A DNA stretch of 40,632 nucleotides from Lachnospiraceae bacterium (GTDB taxonomy: Bacteria > Bacillota > Clostridia > Lachnospirales > Lachnospiraceae): the NCBI GenBank assembly GCA_030526245.1, contig JAUNDD010000016.1, positions 1 through 40,632 on the forward strand, in the 5' to 3' direction. The stretch's first letter is position 1. Every line of letters begins with the position of its first letter. A model generated the notes under the pieces. The model did not search any database and was not told where the DNA came from. It saw nothing but the letters and a program-made list of their open reading frames with translations. A program made the position numbers and the translations under genes. Shown one piece after another: positions 14,845-23,827 of the stretch.

Positions 14845-15876
14845 ATGTTATATTCAATCGTCATACCATGTTACAGGTCGGATCAGACGATCCGCAAGGT
14901 CGTTGAGCTGACCATGAAGCAGTTTGAGACCATGGGTCTGGAGCCGGAATTCGTTCTGGTGGATGACTGCTCACCGGATGGCGGGAAGACCGTTGAGCAG
15001 CTGCGCAGCCTGGTGCGCGATTATGAAAATGTCCGTGTGGTGGAGCTGGCCAAGAATGCCGGACAGCACAATGCGGTGATGGCGGGACTGAATTACGTCC
15101 GCGGTGATGTGATCATTGCCATGGATGATGACATGCAGACCCATCCGTCTCAGATCCCGATTCTGCTGGAGGAGCTGGAAAAGGGCTATGATATTGTGTA
15201 TGGATATTATGAAAAGAAGGAAGAGAGTCCTTTCCGCAATTTTGGCAGCTATGTCAACTACATGACCACCAGGATCCTGCTGAAGAAGCCGAAGGAGATG
15301 AAGACCTCCTCTTTCTGGGTTATCCGGCGCTTTGTCCGGGATTATGCGGTGGAATACCAGAATGCCTTTACCCATCTGCAGGGCGTTTTTCTTCGGATCA
15401 CCCGCAATGTCAGCTGTATTCCGATCCAGCATTTTAAGCGGGAGGTCGGAACCAGCAACTATACATTGAAGAAGCTGCTGCAGCTGTGGTCGAATATCAT
15501 CGGCTTCTCGGTGGTTCCGCTGGAGTGGGCTACCGGCGGCGGTGTTGTGCTGGCCATGCTTGGGTTTGTGCTGGCCCTGTTTACCTTTGTGCATAAGCTG
15601 ATGCGGCCTCAGGTCCAGATCGGCTATTCATCCCTGATGGCGGCGCTCTGCTTTTTCTCGGGCGTCAACCTGTTCTTTGTGGGACTGATCGGTAATTATA
15701 TCGGAAAGATCCTGCTGGGTATTTCCAACAATCCGCAGTTTGTGGTGCGTCAGGTGGACGAACACGGGAAGAAAGCCTGGGTGGAGTATCCGGATGGCGT
15801 TCGGCTTGAAGAGGCGGCGCGTCCGGCGGAAGAAATCAAAGAAATGAAGGAAAGTATGCAACGGTTCGCGCAGTGA
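14845..15876 (+). CDS. Family 2 glycosyltransferase, polyprenyl-phosphate type
   Basis: A 343-residue membrane enzyme of the GT2 family resembling the undecaprenyl-phosphate glucosyl/mannosyl transferases (GtrB/DPM1 type). The N-terminal catalytic domain begins IVIPCYRSDQTI, with LVDDCSPDGG and the metal-binding DDD (94-96). Two membrane segments (about 230-255 and 262-290) near the C-terminus fit transfer of a sugar to a lipid carrier. AGGAG precedes the ATG. It is first gene of a cassette with an ATP-grasp ligase and a CapK-like enzyme. Sugar and acceptor are unknown. Confidence 0.88.
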   Translation: MLYSIVIPCYRSDQTIRKVVELTMKQFETMGLEPEFVLVDDCSPDGGKTVEQLRSLVRDYENVRVVELAKNAGQHNAVMAGLNYVRGDVIIAMDDDMQTHPSQIPILLEELEKGYDIVYGYYEKKEESPFRNFGSYVNYMTTRILLKKPKEMKTSSFWVIRRFVRDYAVEYQNAFTHLQGVFLRITRNVSCIPIQHFKREVGTSNYTLKKLLQLWSNIIGFSVVPLEWATGGGVVLAMLGFVLALFTFVHKLMRPQVQIGYSSLMAALCFFSGVNLFFVGLIGNYIGKILLGISNNPQFVVRQVDEHGKKAWVEYPDGVRLEEAARPAEEIKEMKESMQRFAQ

Positions 15877-15967
15877 ACTGGAACCAGGGTATCCGCGGCT
15901 GGATCGGTGAAGCGAAGCGCATCATTGGAAGACGCGGCGGATCGGACAGAAAGGATAGATCGAAAAT

Positions 15968-17143
15968 ATGAAGAAACTGATGATTATGGGAGCCGGCATC
16001 TATCAGGTACCACTGATTCGAACGGCAAAAAGAATGGGGATCCATACCATTGCTGTCAGTATTCCGGGAAAGTATCCGGGCTTTGCTGAGGCGGATGAGA
16101 TCCGTCATATCAATACGATCGATTATGAGGCTGTGCTGGAGGAAGCCAGAAAGCTGGAAGTGGACGGCATCGTGACGGCCGGAACGGATGTGGCCGTGAT
16201 CACGATCGGTAAGGTCTGCGATGAAATGGGCCTGTCCGGTCTTTCCTTTGAGGCGGCACAGATCGCCGTGGATAAGCTTCTGATGAAGGAATGCTATGAG
16301 AGAGAGGGTGTACGGACGGCGCGCTACCGTAAGGTGATGATGGATGAGGATCCGATCGAAAAGACAAAGGATCTGAATTATCCGCTGATCGTTAAGATCG
16401 TGGACTCTTCCGGCAGCCGGGGCATCACCCGGATCAATGCACCGGAGGAGATGGCCGCGGCGGTGGAAACGGCCAAAAGCTTTACCCGCAAGGATTATTA
16501 TCTGGTGGAGGAGTTTATCGAGGGCATGGAGTTTGGTGCTCAGGCCTTCGTTTATGGCGGCGAGGTACGATTTGTGCTTCCGCATGGAGACTATGTATTC
16601 TATGGCAATACCGGTGTTCCGGTCGGCCATTTTGCTCCCTTTGAACTGACACAGGAGCAGCTGGATGACGTGTATGAGCAGACCGTGAAGGCAGTAAAGG
16701 CCATGAAGCTGGACAACTGTGCGATCAATGCCGACTTCATCATGAAGGATGGCAAGACCTACGTGCTGGAGCTGGGCGGCCGTTCCGGTGCCACCTGTCT
16801 GGTAGAACTGGTCTCCATCTATTACGGCTTTGACTATTACGAAAAGATCGTGCAGGCGGCGCTGGGAATCGAGCCGGAGTTTCCGCAGGATCAGGCGGTA
16901 CCGAATGCCAGCCGTCTGCTGATGAGTGATCGGGACGGTGTGATCCGCTCCATCGTTAATCACAATGAACCGGATGAGAATGTGTATGAGATCATGTTTG
17001 ACTATACGGTGGGTGACGAGGTAAAGAAATTCCGCGTGGGACCGCATCGAATCGGACATGTTGTGACAAAAGGGCGGACGCTGGATGAAGCGGTGGAGGT
17101 TCTGGACCGGACCATCCAGAACATTGAAATAGTGGTGGACTGA
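15968..17143 (+). CDS. ATP-grasp carboxylate-amine/thiol ligase, unknown substrate
   Basis: A 391-residue ATP-grasp enzyme. An N-terminal pre-ATP-grasp Rossmann-like domain (LMIMGAGIYQVPLI) resembles the biotin carboxylase/PurK/CarB group. The ATP-binding domain has KIVDSSGSRGI (from Lys143; loop 147-152) and the hinge LVEEFIEGMEFG (179-190). The metal-binding end reads VLELGGRSGAT (Glu268), where many relatives have E-x-N-x-R. Such enzymes form acyl-phosphates and join them to an amine or thiol. The adenylating enzyme starts one base after its stop, so the two are tightly coupled. GGATAG precedes the ATG. Confidence 0.85.
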   Translation: MKKLMIMGAGIYQVPLIRTAKRMGIHTIAVSIPGKYPGFAEADEIRHINTIDYEAVLEEARKLEVDGIVTAGTDVAVITIGKVCDEMGLSGLSFEAAQIAVDKLLMKECYEREGVRTARYRKVMMDEDPIEKTKDLNYPLIVKIVDSSGSRGITRINAPEEMAAAVETAKSFTRKDYYLVEEFIEGMEFGAQAFVYGGEVRFVLPHGDYVFYGNTGVPVGHFAPFELTQEQLDDVYEQTVKAVKAMKLDNCAINADFIMKDGKTYVLELGGRSGATCLVELVSIYYGFDYYEKIVQAALGIEPEFPQDQAVPNASRLLMSDRDGVIRSIVNHNEPDENVYEIMFDYTVGDEVKKFRVGPHRIGHVVTKGRTLDEAVEVLDRTIQNIEIVVD

Positions 17144-17144
17144 T

Positions 17145-18440
17145 ATGTTTGAAAAACTTCAGAAAAAGGCCGAGAATGTTCTGATCCTTTTTGACCTGAC
17201 AAAAATGTATAAAAAAGTACCGCGCTCCTTTGACCACGCCAAGCGGGTGCAGGACCGCCGGGTACGCAGGCTGGTGAAAAAGGCGTATCAGATTCCTTTC
17301 TATAAAGAACGGTTTGATGCCGCCGGGGTCAGACCGGAGGAGATCCGGACAGGAAATGATCTGACCAGGCTTCCGGTGCTCACCAAGGATGAGCTGCGGG
17401 AGTGGATGAACCGGGAACGGCAGAATCCCCGGTATAAGGACTGGGTGGTGGATACCACCAGCGGTTCCACCGGCAAGCCGCTGTCGATTCTGTTTTCTCC
17501 GAGAGAGAAGGCATTCATGAAGGCGAACTGGCTGCGGGTCATGATGCTGTGCGGCTACAATCCCTTTACGGGAAAGACCATGAGCCGGATCAATGCCCAT
17601 GACGAGAAAGCCGGAGGGCGGGACAGCTTTATCCAGCGCTTCGGTATCCTGCGTCATTATTATGTGGATCAGTATGCGCCGGAGGAGCAGGTGATCGATG
17701 AGATCAACCGCTACCAGCCCGACTGGCTGTACATGAACAAGACCGAGCTGATGCGGCTGGTGCTGTATGCCAACAAGACGGGGAAGAAGATCTTCCATCC
17801 CAGACTGTACGATCCGATCAGTGAAAAGGTGGATGAAAACAACCGGAAGCTGTTTAAAAAGATCCTGGGCGACGGCATTGTAGATTCCTACGGAAGTGCC
17901 GAGACCGGTGCCTGTCTGCTGCGTCGCCCGGGAGATGATCGCTACATCATCCATTACGATGAGTTTGTGGTCAACGTGCTGGATGAGAAGGGACAGCTGG
18001 CTTCGGAGGGATCCCTGGTGATCACACCGCTGTACAAGACGGATCTGCCTCTGATCAATTATGCCATCGGAGACAAGGCAAATTGTGTGGAAGAGGACGG
18101 CGTACGCTACATTACCCAGGTCCAGGGCCGCATGAACGATTACTTCTATTATGAAAACGGTGAGGTAACCAGCTTCTTTGAGGTGACCCCGGTGATCGCT
18201 CACTGCAGCGATATCCTGCAGATCCGTTTTATTGAGGAGACCTTTGAGAAGATCCATGTACAGATCGTACGGGATGAAAAGGCGGTCATGAGTCGGGAAG
18301 AGATCGAGGAGTATATCTCCACGAACCTGAATAAGATCTTTAAAAAACCGTTTGAGTTTGAATTTGAGTGGATGAATTCGATTCCGCCGGATAAGAACGG
18401 TAAGCTGCGCATGATCGTTGCCCTGGTGGACCACGACTGA
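17145..18440 (+). CDS. CapK/PaaK-like adenylate-forming enzyme
   Basis: A 431-residue member of the phenylacetate-CoA-ligase-like group, whose members include CapK proteins of polysaccharide loci. The ATP-binding P-loop-like motif is DTTSGSTGKPL (103-113), followed by DSYGSAETG (about 247-255), the YAIGDKA region and a short C-terminal domain ending IPPDKNGKLRM with the conserved Lys. It should activate a carboxylate as an acyl-adenylate. Substrate unknown. The gene begins 1 base after the ATP-grasp gene. Together with the upstream glycosyltransferase, the context suggests modification of a lipid-linked glycan or a small amide-linked product. Confidence 0.85.
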   Translation: MFEKLQKKAENVLILFDLTKMYKKVPRSFDHAKRVQDRRVRRLVKKAYQIPFYKERFDAAGVRPEEIRTGNDLTRLPVLTKDELREWMNRERQNPRYKDWVVDTTSGSTGKPLSILFSPREKAFMKANWLRVMMLCGYNPFTGKTMSRINAHDEKAGGRDSFIQRFGILRHYYVDQYAPEEQVIDEINRYQPDWLYMNKTELMRLVLYANKTGKKIFHPRLYDPISEKVDENNRKLFKKILGDGIVDSYGSAETGACLLRRPGDDRYIIHYDEFVVNVLDEKGQLASEGSLVITPLYKTDLPLINYAIGDKANCVEEDGVRYITQVQGRMNDYFYYENGEVTSFFEVTPVIAHCSDILQIRFIEETFEKIHVQIVRDEKAVMSREEIEEYISTNLNKIFKKPFEFEFEWMNSIPPDKNGKLRMIVALVDHD

Positions 18441-18626
18441 GAAAGGCGGTCTGTCCGGTTCGGCTTTGTGCGGCGTTATCAGGAAAACGGATGGAAGATG
18501 GAGAAAGGCAGACGCACCGGCTTAAGACCGGTGTGCACCTGTCGGAGAACAGTATGGATGCGAGGGCCGAAAGGTTCTTGCATCTTTTGATACATGGCTG
18601 GATCGTATGTATCCGGGAGAGGTTGT

Positions 18627-21449
18627 ATGTCAAAATGGAACCCCGAGAGGGACGATAAGGAATTTGAAAACGAAACGGTATGGTCAGCTGCGGAGGTGGA
18701 AGCTTCGAAGGTGGCTTCGGCAGAACCGGCAGGCGAACCTGACGCGGCAGAAGAACTTGAGATGAAGCCGGAAGCTGAAATGAAGGCGGAAGTCGAAACG
18801 AAAACGGAAGCCAATGCCGAGCCGGAAACTGCGATGAAGGCGGAAGACGAAATGAAAACGGAAGTCGAAACGAAAACGGAAGCCAATGCCGAGCCGGAAA
18901 CTGCAATAAAGTCAGAAGTCGAAACGGAGCCCGCGCAGGCTGATGAAGAACCGCTGGAAGAAATGCGCCCGTTTACACGTGGAGAGGGACTGACAATGGC
19001 CCAGGTCCGCAGCCGTGCGGCGGCCGGAAAGGTCAATACGCCGGTGGATGCTCACAGCGTGACGATGCGGGATATTGTGATCGAAAACGTCTGCACTTAT
19101 TTCAACCTGATCTTTCTACTGATCGCAATCTGTCTGTGCGTAGTGGGAAGTTATCGGGATCTGACCTTCCTTCCGATCATTATCATCAATACGCTGATCG
19201 GTATTTTTCAGGAATCCAGATCCAAGAAGCTGCTGGATAAACTCAGCTTTGTCAGTGCGCCGAAGATCAGGGTGTGGCGTGACGGTGAACTGGTAACGGA
19301 GCTGTCGCAGAACCTGGTGCAGGATGATCTGATCCTGCTGGAAGCAGGCAGTCAGATCTGTGCGGATGCAGTGGTTGAAGAAGGCGAGGTCCAGGTCAAT
19401 GAGTCTTTGCTGACCGGTGAGGCGGACGAGATCCTGCACAGGGAAGGAGAGACCCTGTTATCCGGAAGCTTTGTGGTGGCCGGCAGCTGCCGGGCAAGGC
19501 TGACCAGGGTTGGCGAAGAATCCTACGTCTCCAAGCTGACGCTGGAAGCCAAGGCCCGGAAGAAGGGAGAACAGTCGGAGATGATCCGGTCCCTGGACCG
19601 CCTGGTCAAGATCGTCGGTATTGCGATCATTCCGATCACGGCGCTGCTGGTGGTGCAGCAGTATGTGCTGCAGCATATGTCACTCCGGTTTACGGTGACA
19701 AGAACGGCAGCGGCGGTTCTGGGCATGATTCCGGAGGGGCTGTATCTGCTGGCCAGTGTGGCTATGGCGGTTTCCGCTCTGCGGCTGGCTATGGGCAAGG
19801 TGCTGGTCCATAACATGAAATCCATTGAAACGCTGGCCCGGGCGGACGTGCTGTGTGTAGACAAGACCGGTACGATCACGGAAAACCGGATGACCGTAAA
19901 GAAGCTGGTGCCGTTTTTGACGGATGAGGAAAGAAAACAGTTTACCGGTGAGAAACTGTCAGCGGACCAGGATCTGGAGGATCTTCCGGAATATCAGGAG
20001 CTGCTGGCACAGAAGGCGGCGGCGCTGGAACTGCGTGTCGGCGATTTTGCTGCCTGCATGAATGCGGAGAATGCCACCATGAAGGCGCTCAAGGAGTTTT
20101 TCGGCCGCCAGACCGGCCGTCGGCCGGATCGGGTGATCCCCTTTACGTCCGCCACCAAATACAGCGGGGCGGTGTTCGGGGAAAGAGCGTTTATTCTGGG
20201 CGCTCCGGAGTTTGTGCTGAAGGAAGACTACCCGGTCTACCAGTCGCGGATCGAAGCCTATTCCAGACTGGGCTATCGTGTGCTGGTGTTTGGCGAATAC
20301 GACCGGGAGCTGTCCGGAGGCGCCCTGGAGGCGCCCATTCAGGCCATGGGTATGATCATGCTGGCTAATCCGGTGCGGAAAAGCGCGCCGGAAACCTTTG
20401 CCTATTTCAAGAAGCAGGGGGTAGCGGTGAAGGTCATCTCCGGTGATAATCCGATGACGGTTTCGGAGGTAGCTCTGGAAGCCGGAATCGAAAATGCGGA
20501 GCGTTATGTGGATGCCTCGACGCTGGAGGATGAGCAGCTGCGCCGGGCGGCGGAGGAGTATACGGTCTTTGGACGGGTTTCTCCCCATCAGAAGCGGGTG
20601 CTGGTGCAGGCTCTGAAGAAGGCGGGACATACGGTGGCGATGACCGGCGACGGTGTCAACGACGTGCTGGCCCTCAAGGATGCAGACTGCAGTATTGCCA
20701 TGGCTTCCGGAAGTGATGCGGCGGCCCATTCGGCCCAGATGGTCCTGCTTGAGTCGGACTTTGGCAGAATGCCGGAGGTAGTGGCAGAGGGTCGCCGGGT
20801 GGTCAACAATATCGAAAGATCCGCCAGCCTGTTCCTGGTAAAGAATATTTTCTCGCTGCTTCTGTCTCTGTTTACGATCATCTTTTCCATGAAGTATCCG
20901 CTGGAACCGTCGCAGGTATCGCTGATCAGTATGTTTACCATCGGTATTCCGGCCTTTGTGATGTCCATGGAAGTCAATACCAACCAGATCAAGGGTCATT
21001 TCCTGAGCAATGTCTTTTACCGGGCACTGCCGGCCGGTCTGACCGATTTTGCAGTGATCAGCTCACTGGTCGTATTCTGCCGTGAGTTTGGGGTGGATTC
21101 AAAGGATCTGTCCACGTCCAGTACGATCCTGCTGGCCATCGTCGGCATGATGATCCTGTATCGGATCGCTTCGCCGATGACAAAGATGCACTGGATCCTC
21201 TGGGGACTGATGGGCGCCGGCATGTGCTGCTCGATGCTCTTCCTGCATCAGGTCTTTGCCATTACGGCTATTTCCAGAAAGTGCCGGATGCTGCTGATCG
21301 TATTTGCTCTGGTGACGGAACCGATGATGCGTTATTCACGGTGGCTGATCGGTCAGATCTGGCGGGGGGCTCACTGGATCGCACAGAAGGTTCGAAGTCA
21401 GAAGGAGCTGCAGGAAATGCTGTTTGCAGACCTGAGCCGAAAAGAATAG
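18627..21449 (+). CDS. CtpE-like P-type cation-transporting ATPase with acidic N-terminal repeats
   Basis: A 940-residue P-type ATPase. The phosphorylation motif is DKTGTITEN (Asp412), the membrane segment 4 motif is MIPEGL (Pro369) as in CtpE-like Ca2+ pumps, and the hinge is GDGVND (about 674-679). The actuator motif reads LLTGEAD, not TGES. About ten membrane segments are present. The first ~110 residues are unusual: Glu/Lys/Ala-rich, with a 24-residue tandem repeat. The start at 18627 is chosen because GGGAG lies 7 bases upstream; an ATG at 18594 in frame has no clear site. The ion (Ca2+ or Mg2+) is inferred from family only. It is followed by the pyrH promoter region. Confidence 0.88.
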   Translation: MSKWNPERDDKEFENETVWSAAEVEASKVASAEPAGEPDAAEELEMKPEAEMKAEVETKTEANAEPETAMKAEDEMKTEVETKTEANAEPETAIKSEVETEPAQADEEPLEEMRPFTRGEGLTMAQVRSRAAAGKVNTPVDAHSVTMRDIVIENVCTYFNLIFLLIAICLCVVGSYRDLTFLPIIIINTLIGIFQESRSKKLLDKLSFVSAPKIRVWRDGELVTELSQNLVQDDLILLEAGSQICADAVVEEGEVQVNESLLTGEADEILHREGETLLSGSFVVAGSCRARLTRVGEESYVSKLTLEAKARKKGEQSEMIRSLDRLVKIVGIAIIPITALLVVQQYVLQHMSLRFTVTRTAAAVLGMIPEGLYLLASVAMAVSALRLAMGKVLVHNMKSIETLARADVLCVDKTGTITENRMTVKKLVPFLTDEERKQFTGEKLSADQDLEDLPEYQELLAQKAAALELRVGDFAACMNAENATMKALKEFFGRQTGRRPDRVIPFTSATKYSGAVFGERAFILGAPEFVLKEDYPVYQSRIEAYSRLGYRVLVFGEYDRELSGGALEAPIQAMGMIMLANPVRKSAPETFAYFKKQGVAVKVISGDNPMTVSEVALEAGIENAERYVDASTLEDEQLRRAAEEYTVFGRVSPHQKRVLVQALKKAGHTVAMTGDGVNDVLALKDADCSIAMASGSDAAAHSAQMVLLESDFGRMPEVVAEGRRVVNNIERSASLFLVKNIFSLLLSLFTIIFSMKYPLEPSQVSLISMFTIGIPAFVMSMEVNTNQIKGHFLSNVFYRALPAGLTDFAVISSLVVFCREFGVDSKDLSTSSTILLAIVGMMILYRIASPMTKMHWILWGLMGAGMCCSMLFLHQVFAITAISRKCRMLLIVFALVTEPMMRYSRWLIGQIWRGAHWIAQKVRSQKELQEMLFADLSRKE
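18780..18923 (+). repeat. In-frame 72-bp tandem repeat in the P-type ATPase N-terminus
   Basis: Units at 18780-18851 and 18852-18923 are nearly identical and encode M-K-(A/T)-E-V-E-T-K-T-E-A-N-A-E-P-E-T-A and following residues twice. They lie before the actuator domain in the predicted cytoplasmic N-terminal tail. Length variation between strains would be expected. Confidence 0.85.
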
Positions 21450-21459
21450 TGCATTCTTC

Positions 21460-21488
21460 TGTTCAACAGGTGGGCGTTATGGTATGAT
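21460..21488 (+). promoter_or_regulatory. Possible promoter of the pyrH-frr-uppS-cdsA operon
   Basis: TATGAT (21483-21488) with a weak -35 TGTTCA (21460-21465) at 17-bp spacing. A hairpin CTGGCAT/ATGCCAG (21528-21553) lies in the putative leader. Confidence 0.4.
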
Positions 21489-21606
21489 AGAAACGATGTA
21501 GTGAACGCAGCGTTGCAGCGCAGGCGGCTGGCATGTGTTTTGCCGGATGCCAGGCGGCCTGAAGAGACTGCAGCAGCGTATCAAATGATTTACGGAGAAT
21601 AGAAAG

Positions 21607-22302
21607 ATGAAACGAGTATTACTTAAGTTGAGTGGCGAAGCTCTGGCCGGAGACAAGAAGACCGGATTTGATGAACCTACCGTGATCGGTGTTGCCCAGC
21701 AGGTGAAGCAGCTGACCGAGCAGGGGATCCAGGTCGGCGTGGTGATCGGCGGCGGAAACTTCTGGCGCGGTCGTTCCAGCAAAAACATTGAAAGATCCAA
21801 GGCGGATCAGATCGGCATGCTGGCAACGGTGATGAACTGTCTGTATGTGTCGGAGATCTTCCGGTCGGTGGGCATGAAGACGCTGATCCTTACCCCGTTT
21901 ATCTGCGGCGGTTTCTCGGAGGTATATTCCTTTGACAGAGCACAGCAGGCCCTGAATGAGGGAACAGTCGTATTCTTTGCCGGCGGTACCGGACATCCGT
22001 ATTTCTCAACGGATACGGCAACGGTGCTTCGTGCCATCGAGATCGATGCGGACGTGATCCTGCTGGCCAAGTCCATCGATGGTGTGTATGACAGCGATCC
22101 GGCGGATAATCCGGAAGCTAAGAAGTATGACGAGGTCACGATCGACGAGGTCATTGAAAAGAAGCTCGGTGTTGTGGATATGACGGCATCGATTCTCTGC
22201 CGTGAAAACAAGATGCCGATGCTGGTGTTCGGCCTGCAGGGTGAGAACAGCATCGTTAATACCGTCAGCGGTGCCTTTACAGGAACCAGAGTAACGGTAT
22301 AA
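21607..22302 (+). CDS. pyrH: UMP kinase
   Basis: A 231-residue bacterial UMP kinase of the amino-acid-kinase fold, making UDP from UMP and ATP. Signatures are VLLKLSGEAL, VIGGGNFWRGR, FFAGGTGHPYFSTDTA and LAKSIDGVYDSDP. Length is typical. GGAGAAT precedes the ATG. It is the first gene of pyrH-frr-uppS-cdsA, the standard bacterial order linking nucleotide, translation and envelope genes. Confidence 0.97.
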   Translation: MKRVLLKLSGEALAGDKKTGFDEPTVIGVAQQVKQLTEQGIQVGVVIGGGNFWRGRSSKNIERSKADQIGMLATVMNCLYVSEIFRSVGMKTLILTPFICGGFSEVYSFDRAQQALNEGTVVFFAGGTGHPYFSTDTATVLRAIEIDADVILLAKSIDGVYDSDPADNPEAKKYDEVTIDEVIEKKLGVVDMTASILCRENKMPMLVFGLQGENSIVNTVSGAFTGTRVTV

Positions 22303-22447
22303 CGGTGAAGACCGGCCGTCGATCTCCGGCCCGTTTCGTTGAAAGCTGCGCTGTATGTGGTGAGGGCGATGAATTGAGAAGACGGAGAAAGCCGGAAATG
22401 ACAGCATGATTTGAATACAGGATTTGAATATTTGGGAGGATAGTATC

Positions 22448-23002
22448 ATGGATGAAAGAATTAAGGTCTATGTGGAGAAGATGGGCAAGTCATTTGCCAG
22501 CATGATGGAGGATTTCGGCACGATCCGTGCAGGAAGAGCCAACCCGAAGGTGCTCAATAAGATCATGGTGGACTACTACGGAGCGCCGACTCCGATCCAG
22601 CAGGTAGGAAACGTAACGGTTCCGGAACCGCGTATCATCCAGATCCAGCCCTGGGAAGCATCCATGCTCAAGCCGATCGAAAGAGCCATCAATATGTCCG
22701 AGCTGGGCATCAACCCGACCAACGACGGCAAGGTCGTACGTCTGGTGTTCCCGGAGCTCAACGAGGAGCGTCGTAAGGATCTGAGTAAGGAGGTTCGTAA
22801 GAAGGGTGAGGGAGCCAAGGTGGCTGTCCGCAACATCCGTCGTGATGCCAACGACTTCCTGAAGAAGCTTGGAAAGAACTCCGATGTATCCGAGGATGAG
22901 ATTAAGGATCTGGAGGATGTGATCCAGAAGGAGACCGATAAGCACATCAAGGAGATCGACAAGGCTACGGAAGAAAAGATCAAGGAGATCATGACCGTAT
23001 AA
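22448..23002 (+). CDS. frr: Ribosome recycling factor
   Basis: A 184-residue ribosome recycling factor, which splits post-termination ribosomes with EF-G. Conserved MEDFGTIRAGRANPKVL, ADD-like basic segment NEERRKDLSKEVRKKGE and RRDAND are present. The start at 22448 is set by GGGAGGA 9 bases upstream; an in-frame ATG eight codons earlier has no such site. A GC-rich hairpin terminator lies between it and uppS. Confidence 0.97.
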   Translation: MDERIKVYVEKMGKSFASMMEDFGTIRAGRANPKVLNKIMVDYYGAPTPIQQVGNVTVPEPRIIQIQPWEASMLKPIERAINMSELGINPTNDGKVVRLVFPELNEERRKDLSKEVRKKGEGAKVAVRNIRRDANDFLKKLGKNSDVSEDEIKDLEDVIQKETDKHIKEIDKATEEKIKEIMTV

Positions 23003-23026
23003 TGGCCGTATAGCATGAAATGAATC

Positions 23027-23050
23027 AGCCCCGCCGAGGCGGGGCTTTTT
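23027..23050 (+). terminator. Terminator/attenuator between frr and uppS
   Basis: AGCCCCGCC / GGCGGGGCT (23027-23046) followed by TTTTT. It probably reduces read-through into uppS-cdsA; a separate uppS promoter is not evident. Confidence 0.85.
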
Positions 23051-23084
23051 GCCACAAACGGGATTGACAGAAAGGCGACGATCT

Positions 23085-23798
23085 ATGAATATACCACAGC
23101 ATGTAGCGATCATTCTGGATGGAAACGGACGCTGGGCCAAAAGCAAGGGAATGCCCCGGAACTACGGTCATGTCCGCGGTGCGAAAAATCTGGAAACGAT
23201 CTGCCGGGATGCCTGGACGATTGGAATCAAATATCTGACGGTCTACCTGTTTTCGACGGAAAACTGGAAGCGCTCGGAAGAGGAAGTTGGAGCGCTGATG
23301 AAGCTGTTTCGAAGCTACACCAAGACCTGTATGCAGCTGGCAGCGGAAAACAATATGAAGGTTCGCGTGATCGGCGATCCGTCGGCGTTTGCACCGGATC
23401 TGCGGGAGTCGCTGGCGAAGCTGGAAGAAAGCTCAAAGGACAACACCGGACTGAATTTTCAGATCGCATTAAATTACGGAAGCCGTGATGAGCTGACCCG
23501 GGCCGTTCGCCGAATGACGAAGGACGCGGTGGAGGGTGTGATTCGTCCGGAGGAGATCTCCGAGCAGCTGATCGGGGATTATCTGGATACAGCGGGCATT
23601 CCGGATCCGGATCTGATGATCCGCACCAGCGGAGAACAGCGGCTTTCCAACTATCTGCTCTGGCAGCTGGCTTATGCGGAGTTTTACTTCACACCGGTGC
23701 CCTGGCCGGCCTTTGATAAGGCGGAGCTGATGAAGGCCATTGAATTTTACAACGGCAGAGAGCGTCGGTTTGGCGGCCTGAAAGAGGAAAAGAGCTGA
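23085..23798 (+). CDS. uppS: Undecaprenyl diphosphate synthase (cis-prenyltransferase)
   Basis: A 237-residue cis-prenyltransferase making the C55 lipid carrier for wall synthesis. Conserved regions are ILDGNGRWAKSKGMPR with the catalytic Asp, GHVRGA, YLFSTENW, and DLMIRTSGEQRLSNYLLWQ. The start at MNIPQHV (23085) fits AAAGG 9 bases upstream and the family length; an ATG 12 codons earlier lies close to the terminator and has no site. cdsA follows. Confidence 0.97.
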   Translation: MNIPQHVAIILDGNGRWAKSKGMPRNYGHVRGAKNLETICRDAWTIGIKYLTVYLFSTENWKRSEEEVGALMKLFRSYTKTCMQLAAENNMKVRVIGDPSAFAPDLRESLAKLEESSKDNTGLNFQIALNYGSRDELTRAVRRMTKDAVEGVIRPEEISEQLIGDYLDTAGIPDPDLMIRTSGEQRLSNYLLWQLAYAEFYFTPVPWPAFDKAELMKAIEFYNGRERRFGGLKEEKS

Positions 23799-23827
23799 CG
23801 GCATCCGGCGATAGAATGGAGAAGACT

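Noticed and set aside
13731-14906. 391-codon plus-strand open frame
   Set aside because: It is antisense to the Fn3-YkuD gene, then crosses its promoter and two dispersed repeats; no domain is recognisable.
16992-18434. 480-codon minus-strand open frame
   Set aside because: It is entirely antisense to the ATP-grasp and CapK-like genes, His/Ile-rich without recognisable domains, as expected for a shadow frame of GC-rich coding DNA.
21510-21560. Sixth copy of the dispersed palindromic repeat upstream of pyrH
   Set aside because: It shares only TGTTTTGCC and a GTTGCAG-like lead-in; the GATTCCGCGAGG and ATCCCGAGG blocks are missing, so resemblance may be chance.
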